NCBI RefSeq assembly: GCF_001553785.1
Contig: NZ_LOJP01000002.1
Span: 216,658 to 280,657 of the forward strand
From: Actinoplanes sp. TFC3
Lineage (GTDB): Bacteria; Actinomycetota; Actinomycetes; Mycobacteriales; Micromonosporaceae
DNA length: 64,000 nt
Direction: 5' to 3'
Both the position numbers and the translations under genes were made by a program. Each line of letters begins with the position of its first letter. The stretch's first letter is position 1. The notes under the pieces are model-generated. The model made no database searches, had not been told where the DNA came from, and saw nothing but the letters and a program-made list of their open reading frames with translations. Below, in pieces: positions 51,268-60,352 of this stretch.

Positions 51268-53757
51268 TCAGTAGCGGACGGTGACTTCGACGCGGCGGTT
51301 GTTTTTCTGCGGCTGACCCTTGAGCGGCCGCACGCCGCCGGCACCAACGACCTTGATGCGCGACTTGACCCCGAGCAGCTTCAGATAGGTGCGCACCGCC
51401 GCCGCCCGGCGGGTGGCCAGGACCCGGTTGGCCCGGACCGCCGCGGGCGACTTCCGGTCGGTCTCGGTGTAGCCGGTGAGGGTGATCAGCTTCGCCGTTC
51501 GCAGCGAGCCGCGCATGTTGCGCAGCACGCTGCGGGAATGCGGCGTCAAAGTAGGCGCCAGATAGGGGAACCGCAGCAATCCGAGCGCGACGGTGTTGTT
51601 GACCGGCTTGGCCTGGCGCACGCTGCGGGTGGCGCAGGTGTCATCCAGCACGATGTAGCTGGTGTCCTGCACCGTCGTGCCGTCCGGAGCGGTGCCGCTG
51701 AGCACCAACCGGTGCAGACCACCGGTGACGCAGGCCTTGCGCGGCATCGTGATCGTGGCGCGGAAGCCACCCAAGCTGTTGGTCCGGCCGGTGGCAACCA
51801 CAATCGGCTCGGAATTCATGGTCAGCGTGTAGGCCGATGAAGCCTGCAGGCCGCCGCCGGTCAGCTGCGCGGTGGCCCCGACGAGCGGTGCGTTGACCGC
51901 GACCTGCAGCTGCAGGTTCAGGCGTACCGGGGCTTGCGGCGTGGGTTGCGGGGCCGGTTCCGGGGTGGGCGCTGGTGCCATCGGGGTGACGCTCGCCGAC
52001 GCTGAGGCCGACGCGGGACCGGCCGCATTCACCGCTCGCACGCGGACGTCGTAGGTGCGGCCGTTGACCAGCGAGGTGAGCGTTCCCGTACGGGTCCCGC
52101 CCTCGCCTGCACCGGTGGTGAGCGTGGCCCAGGTGCTGCCGCCATCGGTCGACACCTCGTACCCGGTGATGGGGCTGCCGCCGTCGTCCTTGGGCGCGGT
52201 GAACGAAAGCGTCGCCCGGGCATCGCCGGCCGTCGCGGTAAGCCCGATGACCGCCCCGGGGGTGCTCACGGGTGGGATCACCGGCGGGATGACCGGCGGC
52301 TTCGCACCCTCCGGAGTGCCCGGAACAGCCGTGGTCGCCGAGCCGGGGCCCACCAGGTTCACCGCCCGCAGCCGTACCTGGTACGTCTTGCCGTTGCTCA
52401 GTGCGGTGATCTCAGCTTTGACCAGCTGGGTCCCGGAGGCTGCCAGGGCATGCCAGGTGTCGCCGTCGATCGAGTACTGGTAGCCGGTGATCGCGCTCCC
52501 GCCGTCGGTGGCGGGCACGACGAACGAGATGGCCAGCGCGGCATCGAGGCTCTTGACCGTCACGTCACGCGGCACACCGGGCGTGGTACGCGGGATGACC
52601 GTCACCGAGTCGCTCGAGAGGCTGGGGCCGGTGTCGTTGACGGCCCGGACCCGGACCTTGTAGGCCGTGCCGTTGATCAGCTCCGACAGGGTGGCCTTCC
52701 GGCTGTCGGCCGGCCCGGAGGTAGAGTCCAGCGTCTTCCAGGTGACGCCGTCATCGATCGACACCTCGTACCCGGTGATGGGCACGGGGTATTTGCTCGA
52801 CTTCGGCGAGAAGGTCAGCGTGGCGCTGGCGTCGCCTGCTTCGCCGGACAGATCCGTGGGCGGCTCCGGCGGCGGGCACCGCACGAAGGTCGCCTCGACG
52901 CTGCCCGAACCCGAGCGGTCGGAATACGAGTTGACCGTCGCGTTCGCCGGCGCCTTGTTGGAACCCCCACCACCACCGGCGGCGTGCTCATACTCGGCTT
53001 CGTCGACACCACCACCGCCGCCGCCGTACCAGCCGCCACCACCGCCACCACCGGACGCGCCGTAGTTGAGCTCGACGTATCCTCCGCGACCGCCGTTGCC
53101 GGCCGATCCGGGCATCGCCGGGTCGAACCCGTTGGCCGAGGAGCCCGCGGTGCCATCGCCGACGAGGGTCGCACCGCCACCGCCGGTCGCGTTCCCCGAC
53201 GGCGAAGCACTGGCTCCCTCACCGTTGACGGCACCGCCGCGGCCGCCGTCGGTGGAGTAGTTGACGTCACCACCGGCGCCACCACCACCGGCCGCGATGA
53301 TGGTCGGAAGCGAATCATTGCCCAGGGTCACCGAGGAGGCGCCGCCACCCGCGCCGCCCTCGAATCCCATCGAGGCAGCCGGGCCGGGCCGGCCCCCGGA
53401 GATCTGGCCACCGCTGATGCCACCCTGCGCACCAGAGGCTCCCACTCTGACGAGGTACGAGTCACCCGGGGAAACCCGCACCGTCGCGACAACCCGGCCT
53501 CCGGCGCCACCCACGCCACCGTGATCGCGAGCGTCCTCACCTTGGCCACCGCGGACGTCAAAAGCGATGGCGCAGGTGTTCGCGGGCACCGAATGGAACC
53601 CCGGTGCGTTGTAGGCGGTATCGACGATCGAGGGCCCCGGTCCCGCCCAGGCCGCGGACACCGGTGCGATCACCCAGGCCGATGCCGACACCAGCATGAC
53701 TCCGGCGGTGAGGGCACACCGCGCCGACACGCACCGGCCAAGTTCCGCAGGTTTCAT
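51268..53757 (-). CDS. Secreted Gly-rich / FN3 x3 / OmpA-like protein
   Basis: An 829-residue exported protein: signal peptide (ALTAGVMLVSASAWVIAPVS); a glycine-rich domain of about 250 residues with many GGGGG runs; three fibronectin type III modules (each with a GYEVSIDDG/GYQYSIDG-like strand and a TYKVRVRAVN-like strand); a proline-rich linker; an Ig-like part; and an OmpA-type C-terminus (LTGYTETDRKSPAAVRANRV ... NNRRVEV). The OmpA module may bind peptidoglycan, so the protein likely spans the wall and faces outward. It diverges from a lectin gene. Confidence 0.82.
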   Translation of the reverse strand: MKPAELGRCVSARCALTAGVMLVSASAWVIAPVSAAWAGPGPSIVDTAYNAPGFHSVPANTCAIAFDVRGGQGEDARDHGGVGGAGGRVVATVRVSPGDSYLVRVGASGAQGGISGGQISGGRPGPAASMGFEGGAGGGASSVTLGNDSLPTIIAAGGGGAGGDVNYSTDGGRGGAVNGEGASASPSGNATGGGGATLVGDGTAGSSANGFDPAMPGSAGNGGRGGYVELNYGASGGGGGGGWYGGGGGGVDEAEYEHAAGGGGGSNKAPANATVNSYSDRSGSGSVEATFVRCPPPEPPTDLSGEAGDASATLTFSPKSSKYPVPITGYEVSIDDGVTWKTLDSTSGPADSRKATLSELINGTAYKVRVRAVNDTGPSLSSDSVTVIPRTTPGVPRDVTVKSLDAALAISFVVPATDGGSAITGYQYSIDGDTWHALAASGTQLVKAEITALSNGKTYQVRLRAVNLVGPGSATTAVPGTPEGAKPPVIPPVIPPVSTPGAVIGLTATAGDARATLSFTAPKDDGGSPITGYEVSTDGGSTWATLTTGAGEGGTRTGTLTSLVNGRTYDVRVRAVNAAGPASASASASVTPMAPAPTPEPAPQPTPQAPVRLNLQLQVAVNAPLVGATAQLTGGGLQASSAYTLTMNSEPIVVATGRTNSLGGFRATITMPRKACVTGGLHRLVLSGTAPDGTTVQDTSYIVLDDTCATRSVRQAKPVNNTVALGLLRFPYLAPTLTPHSRSVLRNMRGSLRTAKLITLTGYTETDRKSPAAVRANRVLATRRAAAVRTYLKLLGVKSRIKVVGAGGVRPLKGQPQKNNRRVEVTVRY

Positions 53758-53997
53758 CTCAATCCCCCGTCATCGCGATAACTCCCCTGGACGGTAGATT
53801 GCGCGCAGACCAGACAAAGGCCACTTTCACATTTCTGCGACGCTCGCTGACGCCGCGAGGCCGGCCCGGAATTGCAACGTCCGGACGGATACCACGAGTT
53901 CGGCCAAAAGTATGAGGGTCCGGCATTCGCCCCCGGCAGGCATTTGCGGCGGTTCAAGGTGGTTTCGACCGTTAGAACCGTACGAGGGGAACAGGCA

Positions 53998-54735
53998 ATG
54001 CGAAAACGCTGGGCACACCTGACGGCCGCCACCGTGGTGGCCGCGCTGGCCGGCACCGGACTTTCCACCCCCGCGCTCGCGCAGACGGGGCCCACGAAGG
54101 TCATCAGCTACGCCGGCTTCGGCCAGGGCCCGAGCCTGCACAAGGTCGGCAGCGCGAGCATCCACGGCTCGAGCCTGCGGCTGACCAGCGGCACCAAGCG
54201 CCTGGCCGGCGCGGCCTGGTCGAAGACCAAGCTCAACGCCAAGCAGTCGTTCGAGACGGCGTTCGACGTCTCGATGACCGGCGAGGTCGGCCACGCCGAC
54301 GGCGTTGCGTTCGTCCTGCAGAACGACGGCCCGAAGGCGAAGGGCGGGTACGGCGGCAGCCTCGGCTACGGCGGCATGACCCACAGCGTCGCGATCGAGC
54401 TCGACACCTTCAAGAACCCCAACGATGTGGACAACAACCACATCGCCGTGGTGACCGGCGGGGCCTCGGACGCGGCCCAGCCGATCGTGGCGTCGAGCCC
54501 GATCATGATGTTCGGCCAGACGGTGCGGGTGCGCATCACCTGGCTCGCCGGCACCAAGACCCTCAAGGTCCGGGTCCGGGCGGTCGGCGGCAGCCAGGAG
54601 TACAAGGTGCTGGACAAGAAATTCGACCTGCGCAAGGCGCTGGGCTACACCAAGGCGTTCGCCGGCTTCACCGGTGGCACGGGCGAGGACGTCTCGGTCC
54701 AGGAAATCAACAACTGGTCCGTCAAGGTCTGGTGA
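53998..54735 (+). CDS. Secreted L-type lectin-like protein
   Basis: A 245-residue exported protein with a signal peptide (HLTAATVVAALAGTGLSTPALA). The concanavalin/legume-lectin fold is visible: QSFETAFDVSMTG, GHADGVAFVLQNDGPKAKGG, then SVAIELDTFKNPNDVDNNHI with the metal-binding Asp/Asn cluster, and VRVRITWLAGTKTLKVRV. It should bind a glycan outside the cell. GAGGGG precedes the ATG. It diverges from the FN3/OmpA gene across a 240-base gap. Confidence 0.85.
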   Translation: MRKRWAHLTAATVVAALAGTGLSTPALAQTGPTKVISYAGFGQGPSLHKVGSASIHGSSLRLTSGTKRLAGAAWSKTKLNAKQSFETAFDVSMTGEVGHADGVAFVLQNDGPKAKGGYGGSLGYGGMTHSVAIELDTFKNPNDVDNNHIAVVTGGASDAAQPIVASSPIMMFGQTVRVRITWLAGTKTLKVRVRAVGGSQEYKVLDKKFDLRKALGYTKAFAGFTGGTGEDVSVQEINNWSVKVW

Positions 54736-54743
54736 TCATCACT

Positions 54744-54781
54744 GTTCAGCCGGCTGCCTTCACGCCGGCGGCCGGCTGAAC
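54744..54781. terminator. Hairpin between lectin and VOC genes
   Basis: GTTCAGCCGGC pairs with GCCGGCTGAAC (11 bp) around a 16-base loop. It overlaps the end of the converging VOC gene. Confidence 0.6.
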
Positions 54782-55113
54782 AGGTTCACGACATTGCCGT
54801 CGGGGTCGCGTAGTAGCAATGACCGGTTGCCCCACGGCATGGTGGCCGGTTCCTGCACGACGTCCTCATCGAGTTCCTTGAACAAAGCGTCCACATCATC
54901 GACCAGGAACTCGATGAGCACCGACCGGTTCTGTCCCGGCTGCGCGAACGGCCCGACCGTCCGGGTGCTGCCGATCGCCAGCGTGGCGCTTTCAGTTTGC
55001 AGTTGAGCAAAGTCCTCGGTGGCCCAGGCCGCCTTCAGCCCGGTGACGCGCTCGTAAAAGCCCACGAGCCGGGCCACATCCTCGGTGATCACGCGAATCG
55101 AAACGAAATTCAT
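54760..55113 (-). CDS. VOC-family protein
   Basis: A 117-residue glyoxalase/bleomycin-resistance-fold protein: NFVSIRVITEDVARLVGFYE, then VLIEFLVDDVDALFKELDED and LLLRDPDGNVVNLFSRP. The Glu/His metal ligands are only partly clear, so the substrate is unassigned. It lies downstream of the antiporter on the same strand (41-base gap). Confidence 0.82.
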   Translation of the reverse strand: MNFVSIRVITEDVARLVGFYERVTGLKAAWATEDFAQLQTESATLAIGSTRTVGPFAQPGQNRSVLIEFLVDDVDALFKELDEDVVQEPATMPWGNRSLLLRDPDGNVVNLFSRPPA

Positions 55114-55154
55114 ACCGGCACGCTAAGCCCAAACCCGGACAGGTCCGGTCCGCC

Positions 55155-56807
55155 TTACGCAGATGCCCTGCCGCGCAACTCCAGCGCAATTTGCGACGCA
55201 TCGAGGTTGGCAAGCTCCTCGGCCAGCACATCGGCGTCAAACGTCCCGTGATCGCGCGCATCCAGCAGAGCCGAACGCTGCGCCGCAATGACCGTGAGCC
55301 GATGCTTCATCGCCACCGCGAACCCTTGCTCGCGCGGCGGTTCCGGCATGGCTTCGGCTTCGTCGCGCAGGAGCTGCATGATCCGGGTACGTTCACCGCT
55401 CACCTGTTCCTCGACAGCGCCCGGATCGACCCGGGGCGTAATGACGCGTAACAGCGGACCGATGGTGCCGCCCTGCACGAGCAGCGACATCGCCGCCACT
55501 GCGAACGCGATCAGCACCAGCACCGAGCGCTGCGGCGTGTCCTCGGGCAGCGTCTGCGCGGCGGCCACGGTCACCGCCCCGCGCATGCCCGCCCACACCA
55601 CCGCGGTGCCTTCGCGCCAGCCCAGCGGCTCGCGCAGGAAGTATTCGATGTCGGCGAGAGCCTGGGTGAGCCGGAAAGCGAACCGGTCGAGGTCGCGCTC
55701 CGACGCCGGTTTGGCTCGACGGTTCACCTCGCTGAACGCTGCTTGCTTACCTTCGGGCGTACCCATCTGATCGTGCATTGTTTGCACTCGGGTCCGTACC
55801 TTCATGCCGTGCCGGGACCGGCTGGCCAGCACCCCCAGCAGCGGCCCCACATAGGCCGCGCGCACCGCAATGGTGAGAATCAGCGCTCCCGCCGCGACCA
55901 GCACCGCAGTTCCCACGCCCGCGTGGTCGTCCTGCACGTGCTTGACGATCGACTGGATCTGCAGCCCCATCGTCAGGAAAACAGCGCCCTCCAGCACCAG
56001 CTCCACGGTCCGCCAATTCTGCGAGTCCGACAGCCGGTTCCGCGCCGACAAATCCCGCGGCGCCCGGAACCCGGTCACCAGCCCGGCGACCACCGCCGCC
56101 ACCAATCCGGATGCCCCGAGCAGCCCCGCCGGTACGCACGCGATAAACGGCACCGCAAAGGAAATCACCGTGTTGACAGTCGAATCCGTCACCCGCCGGC
56201 GCACCGCGAGGTTGAGCCACCCCACCACCACCCCGATGATCAGCGCCACGACCACCGAATAGGCGAACGTGCCTACCGCGCCCCACAGCGAAAAGGAAGC
56301 AGCCCCCGCCACAATCGCCGTCCGCAGCAGAACCAGTGCCGTCGCATCGTTGAGCAGGCTTTCCCCGTCGAGCATCGCCACGACCCGCTTCGAGACCGAG
56401 GTCTGCTTGATGATCGAGGTGGCCACCGCGTCGGTCGGGCTGACAATCGCGCCCAGCGCCACGCCCCACGTGAACCCCAGTTCGGGAACGGCCACCGTGA
56501 AAAAGAGGCCAAGCACGAGCGCGCTGGCCACCACAAGGAGTACGGACAACCCGCTGATAGCCCCGAACTCCCGCCGGAAATTCATCGCCGGCATGGAAAC
56601 CGCCGACGAGTAAAGCAGCGGCGGCAGCACCCCCTCAAGAATCCACTCAGGGTCAATCTCCACCGCGGCGAACGCCGGAAGAAAGCTGACCCCCACCCCG
56701 ATGGCCACCAGCACCAGCGGAGCAGCAATCCCCAGCCGCGGCCCCACAACAGTCGCAGCCGCAATCACCAGCAGCGCAGAAACCATGACAACGAGCAGCT
56801 CAGTCAC
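55155..56807 (-). CDS. Na+/H+ antiporter (CPA1/NhaP type)
   Basis: A 550-residue membrane protein. PPLLYSSAVSMPAMNFRRE, the SPTDAVAT(S) ion-site motif and LDGESLLNDATALVLL are diagnostic of CPA1 exchangers; WAGMRGAVTVAAAQTLPE is the conserved late helix. A cytosolic C-terminal helix-rich tail of about 100 residues (VEEQVSGERTRIMQLLRDEA) is typical. It exchanges Na+ (or K+) for H+. Confidence 0.92.
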   Translation of the reverse strand: MTELLVVMVSALLVIAAATVVGPRLGIAAPLVLVAIGVGVSFLPAFAAVEIDPEWILEGVLPPLLYSSAVSMPAMNFRREFGAISGLSVLLVVASALVLGLFFTVAVPELGFTWGVALGAIVSPTDAVATSIIKQTSVSKRVVAMLDGESLLNDATALVLLRTAIVAGAASFSLWGAVGTFAYSVVVALIIGVVVGWLNLAVRRRVTDSTVNTVISFAVPFIACVPAGLLGASGLVAAVVAGLVTGFRAPRDLSARNRLSDSQNWRTVELVLEGAVFLTMGLQIQSIVKHVQDDHAGVGTAVLVAAGALILTIAVRAAYVGPLLGVLASRSRHGMKVRTRVQTMHDQMGTPEGKQAAFSEVNRRAKPASERDLDRFAFRLTQALADIEYFLREPLGWREGTAVVWAGMRGAVTVAAAQTLPEDTPQRSVLVLIAFAVAAMSLLVQGGTIGPLLRVITPRVDPGAVEEQVSGERTRIMQLLRDEAEAMPEPPREQGFAVAMKHRLTVIAAQRSALLDARDHGTFDADVLAEELANLDASQIALELRGRASA

Positions 56808-56912
56808 AAGATCAGCCTGTCAGCAACACCCCGTTCGATTCCTGCGTTCCGCCAAGGTCAGATGACCACCCGTACCGTGCGCGCCTCTTCTGATCCGGAG
56901 CTCCGAGCCACC

Positions 56913-56918
56913 TACTCT
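56913..56918 (+). promoter_or_regulatory. -10 element for leaderless DUF6928 gene
   Basis: TACTCT ends eight bases before the ATG at 56927; no ribosome site. Confidence 0.4.
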
Positions 56919-56926
56919 CAGGTCTC

Positions 56927-57535
56927 ATGGGCGCGAAAACGGCACTACTGGCATTCTCCGACGGCGACTTGCGACCGGCATTGCTGGGCGCGACAAAGTC
57001 CTCCCCAGCCGAGGCAGAAGCCTTCGTGCGACAAGCCTTCCCCGGGTACGTCCTCACTCCCGCTGACGACATCACGCTCTTCGAGACGTACCCTCCGGAC
57101 GACGTCACCTACGCCACGGTCTTACCCGGCGCCGAGCTTTTGTGCGACCGCAGCCTGATGCTCGACCGCCCCTCCGAACTACCCGAGCACCTTCGCCACA
57201 TCGGTGCAGGCAGGCGCGTCGTCCTGCACGGCATGCACTCGGCCGTCGACTGGCTGGGTTTCGCGGTCTGGGAGAGCGGTGCCCTGGTCCGCTCGCTGAG
57301 CCTGTCCCCAGACGGCGGCATCCAGGAAAACCTCGGCGACCCGTACGACTTCGAGCGCGCCTTCTGGGCCGGCGAGCACCCCGTCGACAGCTCGTACCCC
57401 CTGCCGTTTCATCCTCTCGAACTCGGCGAGGCAGCCCTGCGCGCCTTGTTCGGCTTCATCCTCGAAGGAACTCCCGCCCCCGACGACCTCGATGCCGACA
57501 GCGTCCACCTGCACGCCTTCAGCAGGAGCCGTTGA
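56927..57535 (+). CDS. DUF6928-like protein
   Basis: A 202-residue soluble protein opening MGAKTALLAFSDGDLRPALL, the hallmark start of an actinobacterial unknown family. VVLHGMHSAVDWLGFAVWE and LVRSLSLSPDGGIQENLG are further conserved-looking blocks. Function unknown. It is a single gene between the antiporter and a small membrane protein. Confidence 0.75.
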   Translation: MGAKTALLAFSDGDLRPALLGATKSSPAEAEAFVRQAFPGYVLTPADDITLFETYPPDDVTYATVLPGAELLCDRSLMLDRPSELPEHLRHIGAGRRVVLHGMHSAVDWLGFAVWESGALVRSLSLSPDGGIQENLGDPYDFERAFWAGEHPVDSSYPLPFHPLELGEAALRALFGFILEGTPAPDDLDADSVHLHAFSRSR

Positions 57536-57579
57536 ACCAGAACGCCGCCGCCACGACCCGCAAACCCGCGCCCGCATCT

Positions 57580-57807
57580 CTAGGCGTCCTCGGCCACGCC
57601 ATCCCCGTCCACCTGGCGACGAGATGAGCGAACCCACACCACGAAACCCACGCTCACAATCGCCATGAGCACAGCCAGCCCACCCCAGGCCCACCGCGCA
57701 AACGAATCGTCAGCCATGAAAGCCCGGAACCCGGCCACCCCGGCCAGCCCCAGCGGACCGAGGCCGTACCACTCGTTGTAAGTAAGGTTGTTGAACTCCT
57801 GTCGCAT
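57580..57807 (-). CDS. Small membrane protein
   Basis: A 75-residue protein starting MRQEFNNLTYNEWYGLGPLG, with two hydrophobic stretches (GLAGVAGFRAF and WGGLAVLMAIVSVGFVVWV) and a charged tail. No known domain. It starts 4 bases after the WYL regulator stop, so it is likely co-transcribed. Confidence 0.6.
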   Translation of the reverse strand: MRQEFNNLTYNEWYGLGPLGLAGVAGFRAFMADDSFARWAWGGLAVLMAIVSVGFVVWVRSSRRQVDGDGVAEDA

Positions 57808-57811
57808 GGAC

Positions 57812-58777
57812 TCACCCTAAGGTCGCAGCGCTCGTGAACCGGCGGCCCAATTTCTCGCACGCCGCCCTCAGCTCCTCCGGCCCCACCACCTCGAACGAAG
57901 CGTCGAATCGCGCGAACCCCGCCGCCAGGCTCCCCCATGACCACGATCCCAACGTCAGCCGGCACCGCTGCTCGCCCAGCGCCTCCACGATCCCGTCCCG
58001 CGTGTAGGCCGCCACCACCGAGGCTGCCAGCGGGAGAGTCGCCGAGCCGCGGCAGGGCCATCGTCCCGAGTCGTCCACCGAACCCCGGAACCGGCTCGTC
58101 ACGAAGGTTGTCACGTCACCGCCGGGTAGTTCCCGGGGCACAAACCGAGGCCCGTTGGGGGTACGCAACCGCAGTCGATCAACCCGGAACGTACGCCAAT
58201 CCGCTCGGTCGAGGTCCCACGCGACCAGGTACCAGCGTCCATCCCAGGTGACTACGTGGTGGGGCTCGGCGCGGCGCGGATCGTCCTCGGTGCCGTAGTA
58301 GAACCGCAGCACCTCGCGCGCGTGCACAGCAGCACCCAAGGCCAGCAGCACATCGCCGTCCACAGCCGAGTCCGGTTGCGTCGTCGGCCTCGGCACCGCA
58401 GTAACCTCCAGGGCACTGATCCGGTTGCGCAGCCGGGCCGGCAGCACCTGGCGGATGGTGGTCAGCGCCCGCGCCGCCGCCTCGGCCAGGCCGTTATCGG
58501 GGGTCGAGGCGGACACCTGCAGCGCGACAGTCAGCGCCACCGCCTGCTCATCATCGAACAGCAGGGGCGGCAGTTCCGTTCCGGCGCTGAGCCGGTACCC
58601 GCCGTCCGGGCCTTTGATGGCGGCGATGGGATAGCCGAGTTCGCGCAACCGGTCCACGTCGCGGCGCACGGTGCGCAAGCTGATGTCGAGACGGTCGGCC
58701 AGCAGGGTCCCGGGCCAGTCGCGGCGGCTCTGCAGCAGGGAGAGCAGGGCCAGCAGGCGCGCGGAAGTCTTCGGCAT
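57812..58777 (-). CDS. WYL-domain transcriptional regulator (YafY type)
   Basis: A 321-residue regulator with an HTH_11 domain (TLLADRLDISLRTVRRDVDRLRELGYPI, IKGPDGGYRLSAG) and a WYL domain (VREVLRFYYG-like, then HHVVTWDGRWYLVAWDLDRADWRTFRVDRL). WYL proteins sense nucleic acid or small ligands. The ATG at 58777 (MPKTSARLL) fits. It is divergent from a PhnB/VOC gene, and the gap holds GTAG-N6-CTAC, a possible operator. Such regulator/VOC pairs are common in actinobacteria. Confidence 0.88.
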   Translation of the reverse strand: MPKTSARLLALLSLLQSRRDWPGTLLADRLDISLRTVRRDVDRLRELGYPIAAIKGPDGGYRLSAGTELPPLLFDDEQAVALTVALQVSASTPDNGLAEAAARALTTIRQVLPARLRNRISALEVTAVPRPTTQPDSAVDGDVLLALGAAVHAREVLRFYYGTEDDPRRAEPHHVVTWDGRWYLVAWDLDRADWRTFRVDRLRLRTPNGPRFVPRELPGGDVTTFVTSRFRGSVDDSGRWPCRGSATLPLAASVVAAYTRDGIVEALGEQRCRLTLGSWSWGSLAAGFARFDASFEVVGPEELRAACEKLGRRFTSAATLG

Positions 58778-58800
58778 GAATGCGAGCCTGCCGCAAGTAG

Positions 58801-59274
58801 GTGACACTACCTGGCACGTACCCTGCGAATCATGCTCTTGTCAGCAAGCGGGACGCATCGGGAGCCATCATCCACCTCAACTTCGAGGACAGCGCTCGGG
58901 CGGCGCTGGAGTTCTACCGGTCGATCTTCGGCGGGCAGCTCACCGCGTTCACCTACGCCGACAGCCAGCGGGTCGAGCACCCCGCCGACGCCGGCCGGAT
59001 CACCTGGTGCGAGGTCCGGGCCGGGAACGGATTCCACGTCATGGCGTACGACATACGCGAAAGCCAGTCCCACAACGCCGGCGACCGCGCCTTCTTCGTG
59101 TCGATCCGGGGCAAGGACGCCGACAAGATCAGCACCTATTGGAAGGGCCTGGGCCAGGACGCCACCATCATCGAGGACCCCGCCCCGGCCGGCTGGTCCC
59201 CGCTCTGCGGCATGCTCAAGGACCGCTTCGGCGTCACCTGGGTCCTGGACGTGGCCGTCGACTACCCCGCCTGA
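58801..59274 (+). CDS. PhnB/VOC-like protein with displaced start
   Basis: About 140-157 residues of a VOC/PhnB fold: IIHLNFEDSARAALEFYRSI, GRITWCEVRAGNGFHVMAYD, GWSPLCGMLKDRFGVTWVLD. The only in-frame start upstream is a GTG at 58801, inside the putative operator. A leaderless -10 (TACCCT, 58819-58824) points instead to an ATG at 58832, which is one base out of frame with the body (LVSKRD...). A lost base near 58834 would explain this. Metabolic role unknown. Confidence 0.7.
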   Translation: MTLPGTYPANHALVSKRDASGAIIHLNFEDSARAALEFYRSIFGGQLTAFTYADSQRVEHPADAGRITWCEVRAGNGFHVMAYDIRESQSHNAGDRAFFVSIRGKDADKISTYWKGLGQDATIIEDPAPAGWSPLCGMLKDRFGVTWVLDVAVDYPA

Positions 59275-59338
59275 GCAGCCAAGCGGGAACGGCGGCGCCG
59301 CGGTGTCGCCGACCGGGCTCTGGCCTGAGACGCTTCAC

Positions 59339-60307
59339 CTACAGCTTGAACAGCGTCCGGGCGTTCCCCGAGGTGAACTTGGCCCGATCCACATCGCTGC
59401 CGAACGCTTCGAGGAACGTCCGGATCTCCGCGCCGGTGGGCTGCTGGAACGGATAGTCGGTCGAGAAAATAAGCCGGTCAATCGTGGTCACTGCGAGCGC
59501 ATGTTGCAGCAGCACCGGATTGAGCATGCCGGAGGTCGTGAGGTAGAAATTCGACCGCAGATACTCCGCGACCGGCCGGCTCAACCCGGCAATGCGCGAC
59601 AAGCTGTTCGTACGATCGGACCAGAACGGCAGCAGCTCACCCCAGTGCCCGAGAATGATCTGCAGATCCGGGTGCCGATCAAAGGTTCCTCGTACGATCA
59701 ACCGCAGCGCGGCCAGCCCGGCTTCGATATGCCAGCCCCATCCGAAGGTCGCCAGGGCGAGCGAGGTCATCTCGTCGAAACCGCCGTACGCCGCGTCGCG
59801 AATGGCGCGGGACGGGATCTGCGGGTGGATGAAAATGGGCTGACCGAGGGCTGCCGCTGTTGCGAACAGGTCGTCGTACCGGGAATCGTCCAAGGCAACA
59901 TCGCCGGTCCGGCCGTAAACCATGGCGCCGACGAATCCCATTCCGGCGGCTCGTTCAAGTTCACCGGCAACCGCGCTGGGCTCGGACAGCGGAAGGGTCG
60001 CCAGCGCCCGGAATCGCGTGGGGTGCCGGCGAACCGCCTCGGCCGCTGTGTCATTCAATTCCCGGCTCAGCGAAACAGCGTCGGCCGGTGCCAGCGGCTG
60101 CGTTCCCGGCGGCGTCAACGCGATGACAGATGTATCAATGCCCTGCTCATCCAGCGTGGCCAGCCGCCCCTCGCCGAGATCCTGCAGCCGGTCCAGCTTG
60201 TCGCCCATCTCGTTGAAAGCGAGGCTGTCATCCGAGTCCGGCAGCCCGTTGAGCGCGGCCGTCAATGCCGGCGTCGTCCAGTGCTCCTCAATCGCAATCA
60301 AGCTCAT
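59339..60307 (-). CDS. Amidohydrolase-2 family metal-dependent hydrolase/decarboxylase
   Basis: A 322-residue TIM-barrel protein of the ACMSD/gamma-resorcylate decarboxylase group. LIAIEEHW carries Glu in place of HxH, as in some members; IFIHPQIPS has the metal His, LGHWGELLPFW the second His and IFSTDYPF the catalytic Asp. Likely decarboxylates or hydrolyses an aromatic acid. It is divergent from a TetR gene that probably controls it. Confidence 0.87.
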   Translation of the reverse strand: MSLIAIEEHWTTPALTAALNGLPDSDDSLAFNEMGDKLDRLQDLGEGRLATLDEQGIDTSVIALTPPGTQPLAPADAVSLSRELNDTAAEAVRRHPTRFRALATLPLSEPSAVAGELERAAGMGFVGAMVYGRTGDVALDDSRYDDLFATAAALGQPIFIHPQIPSRAIRDAAYGGFDEMTSLALATFGWGWHIEAGLAALRLIVRGTFDRHPDLQIILGHWGELLPFWSDRTNSLSRIAGLSRPVAEYLRSNFYLTTSGMLNPVLLQHALAVTTIDRLIFSTDYPFQQPTGAEIRTFLEAFGSDVDRAKFTSGNARTLFKL

Positions 60308-60332
60308 GACCGCAACCTAACACGTTCGCTAA

Positions 60333-60345
60333 ACACGTGTAGAGT
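60333..60345. promoter_or_regulatory. TetR operator/-10 region
   Basis: The ACACGTGT palindrome (60333-60340) partly overlaps TAGAGT (60340-60345), a -10 element ending seven bases before the tetR GTG. The same 45-base gap serves the amidohydrolase gene. Confidence 0.45.
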
Positions 60346-60352
60346 GAGCGAT

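Noticed and set aside
52860..53540. Gly-rich runs suggesting a PE_PGRS protein
   Set aside because: There is no PE domain; a signal peptide and FN3/OmpA modules are present instead.
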